A DNA stretch of 28,352 bases from JBOGXF01 sp050694275 (lineage in GTDB: Bacteria > Actinomycetota > CADDZG01 > WHSQ01): assembly GCA_050694275.1 (NCBI GenBank), contig JBOGXF010000150.1, positions 1 through 28,352 on the forward strand. The letters run 5' to 3'. Under the pieces are notes generated by a model. The model saw only the letters and a list, made by a program, of their open reading frames with translations, was not told where the DNA came from and did no database searches. Numbering within the stretch: the stretch's first letter is position 1; every line of letters starts with the position of its first letter. Below are positions 1 to 6,499 of the stretch, piece by piece. The position numbers and the translations under genes were made by a program.

Positions 1-96
1 CCCACCGGCGTCAAGGTCACCAACAAGGAACTGGCCGCCGTTCCGCTCACCCGCCACGAGTTTCACGGCGACTGGAACTATACGGTGCACCCATAA
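1..96 (+). mobile_element. ISAzo13-type transposase, C-terminal end only
   Basis: The first 31 codons are open from the window edge and stop at TAA 94-96. The tail reads PTGVKVTNKELAAV followed by TRHEFHGDWNYTVHP. A GxKVTxxE stretch followed by HxFHGDWNYT is the signature I know from the extreme C-terminus of ISAzo13-family DDE transposases. The rest of the transposase lies outside the window, so whether it is intact cannot be seen. The assignment rests on recognising this short tail, not on a domain search. Confidence 0.72.
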
Positions 97-122
97 CCGC
101 TCAAGTAATTTTCGCGCGGACC
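97..122 (+). mobile_element. Probable right terminal end of the insertion sequence
   Basis: Between the transposase stop and the point where a different protein-coding frame begins there are only about 26 bp, ending in CGCGCGGACC. Such a short tail is typical of an IS terminus. The other terminus is outside the window, so inverted repeats and a target duplication cannot be verified and the border is approximate to within some 10 bp. Confidence 0.4.
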
Positions 123-124
123 CT

Positions 125-520
125 AAGAAGAAGCCGCTCGTCGTCGAGTTCCACCAGGACCCCGGAGCGGGGGGGCCGCTCACCACGGCCGACGGCTCCC
201 AACCCTTCGTCGTCGATTCCTCGGTGTTCCACAACTTCCAGATCGTGTCCAAGAAGAAGGCGGTGGCGATCACCGTCCGGGCCGAGTGGTCGACTCCATC
301 GCTCAGCGACCTCGACTATTACCTCTTCCACGATGGCGCCGAGGTGGGCTCTTCGACCACGTTCAACCCATTCCCACGCCTGTTCCAGAACACCGGCGGG
401 GAGGGCTTCGAGCAGATTCGACTACGCGGTCGTGCGTCGTGCGACGGCTTCACCCTCGAGTCGCGCCCCTGGTTCAGCCCCACCGGCGAGGACGTCACGC
501 TCAAGGTGTGGCTGGGGTAA
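125..520 (+). pseudogene. 5'-truncated gene for a probable secreted beta-rich protein
   Basis: The frame is open from the IS end at about 125 to TAA at 518-520, about 131 codons, beginning KKKPLVVEFHQDPG. The first possible start (GTG 224) would discard coding-looking sequence, so the true N-terminus was probably removed when the IS landed or by a linked deletion. The remaining part alternates hydrophobic and polar residues (DLDYYLFHDG, FTLESRPWFSP, ending VTLKVWLG), resembling an extracellular beta-sandwich such as a PPC-type domain. I cannot name the family. If annotated from GTG 224 it is a 98-aa hypothetical protein, but no ribosome-binding site precedes that codon. Confidence 0.55.
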
Positions 521-627
521 CGATCCCGGACGGCCACGCCGATTTCTTCCCGTAGAGGTTAGGTAAACGTGTTGCGAGTGAGCCCGCATCCAGCCGGCGT
601 CGCCCCGAGGACCTAGGAGGAGGAACG

Positions 628-1836
628 ATGAGACGACCATTCGCACTCATGATCGCCGCCGCCGTCACCACCGGCGGGCTCGCACTAACGCCGGCCGCTA
701 CGTCGGCGCCCATCGAAGCCGGGACGCTGGACAGCCCCGGCCAAGCGTCGCCGGCGGCCGAGATAAAGCCTGCGGTGTTCGATGACGGGCCATCCAAGTC
801 CCGGAAGCACAAGAAGATCCGACAGACCGAGGTGTGCTTCACGGTGCACAACCTCGGCGATCCGACGCCTTATCAGGTGAGCGGCACCCTGTTCCACACC
901 AAGGCCTACACCGCCGAATCCACCGCCCTCCTCCTCCAACACGGGCCGGCGTCGGAACGAAGCACCTGGGACGGCCTCCGGCCAAGTGTCGACGGTGTGC
1001 CGTCCATGGCCCGCCAGCTCGCCGGGGCCGGCTACGGCGTGTTCGCGATCGACCGGCTGGGATACGGCAGGAGTCCCTATCCGGGATCTGGATGGGCGCT
1101 GACGGTGGATAGCTACGTCGAGATGACCCACGAGATGGTCACGCAGATCCGGTCGGGCACCTACCGCGTCACCACCGACACGTGCTCCGGCGGTGAGCCG
1201 GTCGGGCGCCCGGCCGCGAAGGTCGTGCTCGTCGGCTTGAGCGGGGGGGCCGCCATAACCGAGCTCTACGCCACCCGCTATCACGACATCGACGGCATCG
1301 TTCCGATGGCGTGGAGCAGCCAGGGTGCCGGGCGGCGGTTCGGTGAGGCGTACGTCACTACGGTCGCTTCACAGTGGCTTGAAGGCAAGGACTATGTCTA
1401 TCTCTTCCCGCCCGAGCCGGACGGGTACTCGCAGGCGTGTGAGGACTGGATCTTCTACACCGACGGGGTAAGTGAGGACGCGGTCGAGCAAACCTGTGGC
1501 CCGGAGTACTTCGGCGACGTGGAGGCACGGATGTCACCCAGCGGCGAAGCGGCAAGCCTGATCTATGCAACGCAGGAGATCAAAGCCGGCGTCGGGCTTG
1601 TTGGACCCACTCCGGCCCTCCTCGTGTTCGCGGACAGAGACGCCATGTACCCAACCGCGGAGTTTGGCGACGGCGAGGACGTCGTCACTCCGGAGATGGA
1701 GATGTGGAGCAGCAGGTGCAACTGCGACGTATCTTTCCTGATGCAGGAGAACTCGGGACACGCGGGCTTGTGGCACAACACGGCGCCCGAAATGACCAAC
1801 GATGTCATCACGTGGCTCCGGAGCCGCGGTCTCTAG
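628..1836 (+). CDS. Secreted alpha/beta hydrolase
   Basis: 402 aa. The ATG follows a strong AGGAGGAGG Shine-Dalgarno. Residues 1-27 form a signal peptide (MRRPF, then a hydrophobic run, likely cleaved after ATSA), so the enzyme should be exported. The alpha/beta hydrolase core begins near residue 95 (LLLQHGPAS, an HG oxyanion-type strand), followed by FAIDRLGYGRS. The nucleophile elbow is GLSGG with Ser205. The likely acid is Asp336 or Asp338 in FADRDAMYP and the base is His378 in NSGHAGLWH near the C-terminus. Three positions in the usual order argue for an active esterase/lipase-like enzyme; the substrate is unknown. It lies about 30 bp before an Ntn-type acyltransferase gene, suggesting a two-gene operon acting on acyl or amide compounds; that is inference. 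Confidence 0.82.
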   Translation: MRRPFALMIAAAVTTGGLALTPAATSAPIEAGTLDSPGQASPAAEIKPAVFDDGPSKSRKHKKIRQTEVCFTVHNLGDPTPYQVSGTLFHTKAYTAESTALLLQHGPASERSTWDGLRPSVDGVPSMARQLAGAGYGVFAIDRLGYGRSPYPGSGWALTVDSYVEMTHEMVTQIRSGTYRVTTDTCSGGEPVGRPAAKVVLVGLSGGAAITELYATRYHDIDGIVPMAWSSQGAGRRFGEAYVTTVASQWLEGKDYVYLFPPEPDGYSQACEDWIFYTDGVSEDAVEQTCGPEYFGDVEARMSPSGEAASLIYATQEIKAGVGLVGPTPALLVFADRDAMYPTAEFGDGEDVVTPEMEMWSSRCNCDVSFLMQENSGHAGLWHNTAPEMTNDVITWLRSRGL

Positions 1837-1868
1837 CGATCACCGCCCCAGGCTGGAAGGAGTCAGAG

Positions 1869-2927
1869 ACGAAAAACGAAAGCCGTCCATTCAGGCTCTT
1901 GCGTTTTCGTGGAACGTATCGAGAGATCGGCGCGGCTCACGGACGCGCCCTGGGGCCGGAGCTCCGCGCCACGATAGATGCGTATCTCGGGGGGCTCGCC
2001 TCGCGGGGTGTGCTCGACGTCGAACGACTGCACGCGGGGGCCTTGGGCTGGCTGGAAACGCTGCCCGACTTCTATCGGGAAGAGATGGAGGGCATGGCGG
2101 AGGGGTCCGGTGTCCCGCTCGAAGACATCACCCGCTTCAACTACGCCGAGCTATGCCTGAACGGATGCAGCGGTGCGGTCTGCATGGTGGACGGCAAGGC
2201 GTGGGTCGCGCGCAACAACGATGCCGATCCCTTCGAGGGGCTATGGGGCGACGTGGTGATCCGGGACGTGGTCGACCGCATCCCGACGTTGGCCATCGGC
2301 CTCAAAGGAGATGTCTTCATCGCCACCGGAATCAACCGCGAGCGGCTGTGGATCCACCACAACTATCTCGAGGCCCACGAGGGCTCGACCGCGGACATGA
2401 CTGCATTGCCGTCGTGGGCATTAGTGCGTCAAGCGTTAGAGACGTGCACCTCCGTCGACCAGGTCGAGGAGCTGCTGGATCGTTGGGTACGTCTCGACGG
2501 GATGAACCTCTTCGTCGTAGACGGAAAGACACAGGAGGCCGTAGTCTTCGAATGCTCACGCGCCAGCCACGTCCGCCGGACGCTCTCGGACGGGAACTTG
2601 ATCGCCACCAACCACTACGTGGCTCGGGGCGACATCGATCAAACCCAGTTGTACCTGGGGTCCTCGCGGCCACGGTACGAAAGGATCCTCGAGCTTCTAC
2701 AAGACCCGGTGCGGTCGACGCCAGACGATCTCATCGCGGTGCTCGCGGATCCGGAAGTCGAGCAGAACCGGCAGGGTCGCGCCACGGTCTACTCGGCGGT
2801 GGCGTGCCCGGCGACGGGACGCTTGTGGTGGGCCTGTGGTGCCATTCCGTCTGCAAGCCGCGGCAGCTGGAACGTCATCGAGTGGCCATGGGAGGTCCCC
2901 CAGCAGGCCAGGGAAGCGTCCGCCTAG
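1869..2927 (+). CDS. C45-type acyltransferase/amidohydrolase (isopenicillin N acyltransferase-like)
   Basis: About 352 aa from the proposed start. It matches the layout of the acyl-CoA:6-aminopenicillanate acyltransferase (peptidase C45) family: an early GTYREIGAAHGRALG segment, then NGCSGAVC with the presumed autocatalytic nucleophile Cys100, then ARNNDADP, the Asn/Asp-rich motif after the nucleophile, and RQGRATVYSAV and GRLWWACG strands near the end. Members self-cleave before the Cys and hydrolyse or transfer acyl-amides; the substrate is unknown here. The start is odd: no ATG, GTG or TTG lies in frame where expected. AAGGAG at 1857-1862 sits 6 nt before ACG 1869. Alternatives are TTG 1899 (no good SD) or an in-frame GTG near 1770 inside the upstream hydrolase gene. 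Confidence 0.8.
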   Translation, partial: TKNESRPFRLLRFRGTYREIGAAHGRALGPELRATIDAYLGGLASRGVLDVERLHAGALGWLETLPDFYREEMEGMAEGSGVPLEDITRFNYAELCLNGCSGAVCMVDGKAWVARNNDADPFEGLWGDVVIRDVVDRIPTLAIGLKGDVFIATGINRERLWIHHNYLEAHEGSTADMTALPSWALVRQALETCTSVDQVEELLDRWVRLDGMNLFVVDGKTQEAVVFECSRASHVRRTLSDGNLIATNHYVARGDIDQTQLYLGSSRPRYERILELLQDPVRSTPDDLIAVLADPEVEQNRQGRATVYSAVACPATGRLWWACGAIPSASRGSWNVIEWPWEVPQQAREASA

Positions 2928-3027
2928 AGCTGCCAGTTGCCTGAAACCCTTCCTAGAACGCTTTCAGAACGCCTCCTCAGGAATCATGGGCGTCGTAGGA
3001 CGACTCACGAGAGGAGAGTGTGAATGC

Positions 3028-3249
3028 ATGGCGCAAATCGACCAAGGGGCTAGCCCCTCCCAGCTTTTTACGATTCGCTTGTGGATGGAGGAGCTCGACG
3101 AGCGACGGAGGGAGTATCGGGGCCAGGTAAAGCATGTGGTGACCGGCGTCACCCGCAACTTTCGAGATTGGTCGGATCTAAAGGAGTTTTTGGTCGGGAC
3201 GTTTGATGACTACAAAGGAGGAGCGCATGGGGAAGCCGACGGTAGATGA
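3028..3249 (+). CDS. Small conserved hypothetical protein (73 aa)
   Basis: Starts at ATG 3028 after GAGGAGAG. The body reads FTIRLWMEELDERRREYRGQ, then VTGVTRNFRDWSDLKEFLV. This resembles a frequent but uncharacterised small-protein pattern (RxWxEE, then W/YRGxVxHVxSGxxRxFRDxxxLxxFL) that I know from many bacteria; its function is not known. It is acidic to neutral and soluble, with no signal peptide. Its last 23 bp overlap the start of the downstream flavin oxidase in another frame, so the two are probably translationally coupled. Confidence 0.62.
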   Translation: MAQIDQGASPSQLFTIRLWMEELDERRREYRGQVKHVVTGVTRNFRDWSDLKEFLVGTFDDYKGGAHGEADGR

Positions 3250-4603
3250 GCTACGCGAGCAGGTGCGCGGCGAAGTAGTCACCCAAGACGACGCGGGATA
3301 CGACGAAGCGCGTGCCGTGCAGAACGGCATGTTCGACCGGAGGCCCAAGCTGATCGTGCGCGCCGAGCAGGTCGCCGATGTCATCGCGGCCGTCACCTTC
3401 GCGCGCGACAGCGGGCTGGACCTGTCGATCCGGGGCGGTGGGCATAGCGCGCCTGGGTTCGGCACCAACGACGGAGGCGTGGTCATAGACCTCTCGCTTA
3501 TGCGGCACGTACAGGTGGATCCGGGGGCGCGCATCGCGAGGGCGGCCGGCGGCGCCACCTGGGGAGACTTCAACTACGCAACCCACGCGTTCGGACTCGC
3601 GACGACCGGCGGGATCGTGTCCACAACCGGCATCGCGGGGCTAACGCTCGGCGGTGGGATCGGGTATCTCGCGCGAGGGTACGGCTTGACGTGCGACAAC
3701 CTGATCTCGGCCGACGTGGTGTTGGCTGACGGCTCGTTCGTGCGCGCCAGCGCCGACGACAACCCCGACCTCTTCTGGGGGCTGCGCGGCGGCGGCGGCA
3801 ACTTCGGCGTGGTGACCTCATTCGAGTACCGTCTGCATCCCGTTTCCGACGTCTACGTCGGCATCTTCTTCTACGAGATCGATCAGACCCGCGACCTGTT
3901 CCGCTTCTTCCGCGACTTCATCAAGGACGCTCCGCGCGAGTACGGCGCATTTCCCGCGTTCCAGGTCGCGCCACCGCTCCCGTTCGTCCCGGAGGAACGG
4001 CACGGCGACACGTTCTGCGCTGCCGTCGTCCAGTGGTCGGGACCGCTCGACGAAGGGGAAAACGCGATGAAACCCTTCCGCGACCTTGCCCCCCCGGTGG
4101 GGCAGATGGCGGGACCGATGCCGTACCCTTGGCTCAACGGTGCGTTCGACGAGATCTTCCCCAAGGGCATGCGCATGTACTGGAAGGGAAACTTCGTCAC
4201 CGAGCTGACAGACGAGGCGATCGAGGCTCACGCGGAGCACGGCCCAAAGGTTCCCGAGGTCAGCGCCACCATGCACCTGTATCCCATCAACGGCGCCTGC
4301 CACGACGTCGAGCCCGACGACACCGCGTTCGCATACCGGCACGCGACCTTCGCGCCCGTGTACGTGGTGGGCTGGACCGACCCCACCAAGGACGCGGAGC
4401 GGATCCAGTGGGCCAGGGACTACTACGACGCGACGGCGCCCCACTCGGAGCCTGGCGGCTATATCAACTTCATGGACGACGACGATCAGGGGCGGATCCG
4501 CGACAACTACCGAGGCAACTTCGACCGGCTGGTGGAGATCAAAGCGATGTACGACCCGGACAACCTGTTTCACCTGAACCAGAACATCGCCCCGACCAAG
4601 TAG
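3227..4603 (+). CDS. FAD-linked oxidase, BBE family
   Basis: 458 aa from ATG 3227, which has AAAGGAGG about 5 nt upstream; in-frame TTG 3203 and ATG 3206 are less likely. It is a PCMH-type FAD-binding oxidoreductase with a berberine-bridge C-terminal domain: RGGGHSAPG contains His73, the usual covalent FAD attachment residue, followed by STTGIAGLTLGGGIGYL and WGLRGGGGNFGVVT. The C-terminus carries the BBE hallmark YDPDNLFHLNQNI. The Cys that makes a second FAD link in bicovalent members is not present at the aligned GIVSTTG segment, so a single covalent link is expected. No signal peptide is visible, so it is probably cytoplasmic. Such enzymes oxidise alcohols, sugars or alkaloid-like compounds with O2; the substrate cannot be told. 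A diverged C-terminal stub of a paralogue lies at 5901-6092. Confidence 0.88.
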   Translation: MGKPTVDELREQVRGEVVTQDDAGYDEARAVQNGMFDRRPKLIVRAEQVADVIAAVTFARDSGLDLSIRGGGHSAPGFGTNDGGVVIDLSLMRHVQVDPGARIARAAGGATWGDFNYATHAFGLATTGGIVSTTGIAGLTLGGGIGYLARGYGLTCDNLISADVVLADGSFVRASADDNPDLFWGLRGGGGNFGVVTSFEYRLHPVSDVYVGIFFYEIDQTRDLFRFFRDFIKDAPREYGAFPAFQVAPPLPFVPEERHGDTFCAAVVQWSGPLDEGENAMKPFRDLAPPVGQMAGPMPYPWLNGAFDEIFPKGMRMYWKGNFVTELTDEAIEAHAEHGPKVPEVSATMHLYPINGACHDVEPDDTAFAYRHATFAPVYVVGWTDPTKDAERIQWARDYYDATAPHSEPGGYINFMDDDDQGRIRDNYRGNFDRLVEIKAMYDPDNLFHLNQNIAPTK

Positions 4604-5043
4604 ACCAGCCCCTCGCCAGATGGCGACATGGTTGCACCTGCGACCCTCAAGAAGGGTCATACAACCCCGGGCAAGCACGTTTCCGCTGGTGCTGCCCCGG
4701 CCGGGGCGTTCCGTGGGGAGGTCGCTGACACCAGCGCCCCTTGATGGCGCTTTGGTCGGCGGCGGTTGCCGCGGGCGTTCGCCATTTGCCAGGGCAGGCT
4801 TTTCGTCACTGGCCCCTACCCACCAGAGGAGGGGAGAGGTGTTTCGTCCGAGCGCGGCACGCTGCAATGGCTACGGCGATGTTCCTCTTCCGATGAACCG
4901 TCGCTGGTCGGTCACATGAGCGAACGCGAAGAGATGATTTGGAACGGGAGGTGGAGCTGCTGGTTCTCGAAGGAAAAGAGCTACTTCTCAGGCGTAATCG
5001 CCGTTGCACATGCGAGTGTGGCTCCGATAGTTGATTAGGGTTA
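4604..5043 (+). other. Non-coding stretch with several inverted repeats
   Basis: About 440 bp with no convincing gene on either strand. Structures seen: a 6-bp stem GACCCT/AGGGTC (4642-4647 and 4653-4658, 5-nt loop), possibly the oxidase terminator though no T-run follows; 8-bp arms CGCTGGTG (4684-4691) and CACCAGCG (4729-4736) enclosing a perfect 14-bp palindrome at 4694-4707. The open frames here have erratic composition and no good start. It may be degraded mobile DNA. Confidence 0.5.
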
Positions 5044-5259
5044 CTAGCCCTTATCTCCGGAGACACGACGTCCGTTCTTGAGCTGAGCGCGGAGAGCGTC
5101 GTTGACGGCTTTTCGGGTTCTGAACTCCGAAGCGACGTCTGGATCCAGAACCACAACGTTGGAGCCTTCGGCGAAACTAGCGGCGTACTTGCCCCTGACG
5201 CCGTCGCTGAAGTCATACTCCTCGCGCATGTCGGAGTCTTGGGGATCAGCCTTCTTCAT
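5044..5259 (-). CDS. BrnA-like antitoxin of a BrnT/BrnA-type module
   Basis: 71 aa, ATG at 5259 (read leftwards) with GAGAGG just upstream. It reads MREEYDFSDGVRGKYAASFA, then NVVVLDPDVASEF and AVNDALRAQL. The DFSxGxRGKY, VVLDPDVAxxF and VNxALR elements are those of small antitoxin-type proteins encoded next to BrnT-family toxins; the C-terminal half resembles a ribbon-helix-helix-like DNA-binding unit. It is expected to bind and neutralise the toxin and repress the operon. Its start overlaps the end of the toxin gene by 14 bp, with toxin first, the usual BrnT-BrnA order. The segment could be named BrnA or simply a partner antitoxin, as it is shorter than some BrnA proteins. Confidence 0.75.
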   Translation of the reverse strand: MKKADPQDSDMREEYDFSDGVRGKYAASFAEGSNVVVLDPDVASEFRTRKAVNDALRAQLKNGRRVSGDKG

Positions 5260-5518
5260 AGGATCGCCTCTCATTCCTAGTGGCAATTCTAGCGCTGATG
5301 ATTCGGATTCTCTCGCCTCGGGCGGTGTGGACCACCACGACGAGGCGTCCCAAGAAAGATTGCCCCAGCAGGACGAAGCGCTCCTCGTCGTCAGAATGGT
5401 CGGGATCGGCAATGGTCAGCGAAAGTGGATCCCCGAACGCAGTGGCGGCTTCATCGAATGGGACACCATGCTTCTGGAGATTCGAGTCCGCCTTATGGGG
5501 ATCCCACTCGAACTCCAT
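5246..5518 (-). CDS. brnT: BrnT family type II toxin
   Basis: 90 aa, the usual BrnT length. It carries family landmarks in order: FEWDPHKADSNLQKHGVPF, then AFGDPLSLTIADPDHS, EERFVLLGQS, VVVVHTARGERIRIISAR, and ATRNERRSYEEG. BrnT toxins have a RelE-like fold and act as ribonucleases that stop translation; the conserved R-IISAR-ATxxER segment contributes to the active site. The gene runs leftwards and is followed with a 14-bp overlap by the antitoxin. The start lies 6 nt downstream of a minus-strand TACGCT box (5530-5525), suggesting a leaderless mRNA. The module sits just inside the proposed island border at 5690. Confidence 0.9.
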   Translation of the reverse strand: MEFEWDPHKADSNLQKHGVPFDEAATAFGDPLSLTIADPDHSDDEERFVLLGQSFLGRLVVVVHTARGERIRIISARIATRNERRSYEEG

Positions 5519-5524
5519 CGATTT

Positions 5525-5530
5525 AGCGTA
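5525..5530 (-). promoter_or_regulatory. Putative -10 box for a leaderless brnT transcript
   Basis: On the minus strand TACGCT matches the actinobacterial TANNNT -10 pattern and ends 6 nt before the brnT ATG; no Shine-Dalgarno precedes the ATG. Spacing is identical to that at two other genes in this window. No clear -35 is visible. Confidence 0.4.
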
Positions 5531-5690
5531 TCGGCGCCGACACGACTGTGGGTCGGGCGGCTTCGAAGTCGGGCCATATTCTGGCCATACGCGATGCTCA
5601 TAGGCGCGCAGACATCGGCAGAAGGTGTTGTTGGAAATAGTCTCTGACCCGCGAGTACCCGTTTCTGCCGAGGTCGGCGCATCTCATTGG

Positions 5691-5740
5691 TCACTTTGCC
5701 AAGGTGAGGGTCGCCGGTTCGAGTCCGGTCGCCCGCTCCA
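5691..5740 (+). tRNA. 3' half of tRNA-Gly(GCC); likely attachment-site remnant
   Basis: A complete tRNA 3' half is present: anticodon stem TCACT/GGTGA with loop TTGCCAA (anticodon GCC), a 5-nt variable loop, T-arm GCCGG-TTCGAGT-CCGGT, then CGCCCGC, discriminator T and encoded CCA at 5738-5740. The matching 5' acceptor strand (GCGGGCG) and a proper D-arm are absent upstream; only CTCATTGG weakly recalls a D-loop. It is therefore not a functional gene as it stands. A tRNA fragment running from the anticodon arm to CCA is the classic duplicated core left by tyrosine-recombinase integration. Confidence 0.72.
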
Positions 5741-5900
5741 AAACGTCTTCACGTTTCAAGGTGCAGGATGTTCACGTTTGGGTGCGACGCGGGCCACCGG
5801 ACACGTGATCGGATGTGGCGATGTTTGTGGGGATGGTCTTTGCATCGGTTGAGACGGCATCGGGGCGCGCCCGGCTAAGGTCTGGTTTTCACACGCGGGG

Positions 5901-6092
5901 GTGCGCGACTGCTACGACGCAACCGCCCCGCTCTCGGAGGAGGGTGGATACATAAACTTCGCCGCCGACGACGACCAGGACCGTGTCGACGCTAACTACG
6001 GCGCGAATTACGAGAAGTTGGTGAAGACCAAGCAGAAGTACGACCCCGGCAACCTCTTCCACATGAACCAGAACATCGACCCGAAGGGGTAG
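5901..6092 (+). pseudogene. C-terminal stub of a second BBE-type FAD oxidase
   Basis: The frame reads RDCYDATAPLSEEGGYINF, then YDPGNLFHMNQNIDPKG and stop. It aligns without gaps to the last 62 or so residues of the oxidase at 3227-4603 (YDATAPHSEPGGYINF, YDPDNLFHLNQNIAPTK), but the DNA differs at roughly a third of positions, so it is an old paralogue and not a recent copy. Everything N-terminal, including the FAD-binding domain, is missing; homology begins abruptly near 5898. The GTG at 5901 could be called as a start for a 63-aa protein, but the product would lack any catalytic part. Confidence 0.75.
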
Positions 6093-6155
6093 GCGGACCC
6101 ATCGCTCACGAGCGCACCAACTTTCGCCAAGGGGCTCCTGCTCCCGGCCGTGCTG

Positions 6156-6164
6156 TGCTACCGT
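6156..6164 (+). promoter_or_regulatory. Possible extended -10 promoter of the cold-shock gene
   Basis: TGCTACCGT combines TGn with a TANNNT box (6159-6164). Transcription from about 6171 would leave a leader of some 70 nt before the GTG at 6243, in line with the long leaders of cold-shock genes. No good -35 is seen. Confidence 0.3.
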
Positions 6165-6242
6165 TTGCGCCGCCGGCCGGGGTGATCCCAGGCGAGGATG
6201 GCTCTCGCCAGCCCCTGTCAGCAGGAAGAAAGGAAGTGCGCA

Positions 6243-6443
6243 GTGGCAGAAGGCACCGTGAAGTGGTTCAACAACGACAAGGGTTACGGCTTCATCTCGC
6301 AAGCCGACGGGGAGGACGTGTTCGTTCACTTCTCCGCCATCGAATCGGAGGGCTACAAGTCCCTCGAGGAGGGCCAGGCGGTCGAGTTCGAGGTCACCCA
6401 GGGCCCCAAGGGCAAGCAGGCTTCGAACGTCAAGCCCATCTAA
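6243..6443 (+). CDS. Cold-shock domain protein, CspA family
   Basis: 66 aa from GTG 6243, with AAAGGAAG upstream. It is a single cold-shock domain of standard length: AEGTVKWFNNDKGYGFISQ contains RNP1 (KGYGFI) and DVFVHFSAI contains RNP2 (VFVHF); the end PKGKQASNVKPI is typical. These OB-fold proteins bind single-stranded RNA/DNA and act as RNA chaperones. An upstream ATG at 6198 exists in frame but would add a non-homologous extension. The gene is monocistronic, closed by the hairpin at 6465-6494. Confidence 0.95.
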   Translation: MAEGTVKWFNNDKGYGFISQADGEDVFVHFSAIESEGYKSLEEGQAVEFEVTQGPKGKQASNVKPI

Positions 6444-6464
6444 GGACCAAACACTTCACATACA

Positions 6465-6494
6465 AAGAGGCCCCCGAGCAACCGGGGGCCTCTT
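6465..6494. terminator. Strong bidirectional hairpin between csp and the UbiA gene
   Basis: Perfect 12-bp stem AAGAGGCCCCCG (6465-6470 plus 6471-6476) with CGGGGGCCTCTT (6483-6494) and a 6-nt loop. It lies 21 bp after the csp stop and 5 bp from the stop of the convergent UbiA gene, so it can end transcription from both sides; AAAG and CTTC flank the arms. Confidence 0.88.
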
Positions 6495-6499
6495 CAGTT

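Noticed and set aside
4900..5034. Small plus-strand frame ending in a Cys-rich CTCECG stretch
   Set aside because: No ATG/GTG/TTG with a ribosome-binding site opens it, and neighbouring frames are equally open; too short to support.
4806..5216. 136-codon minus-strand frame across the non-coding stretch and the antitoxin
   Set aside because: Ser/Arg-rich with no motif and overlapping the better supported antitoxin in another frame.
5665..5740. A complete functional tRNA-Gly gene
   Set aside because: The bases upstream of the anticodon arm cannot pair with the 3' acceptor strand CGCCCGC and no D-stem can be formed, so only the 3' half is supported.
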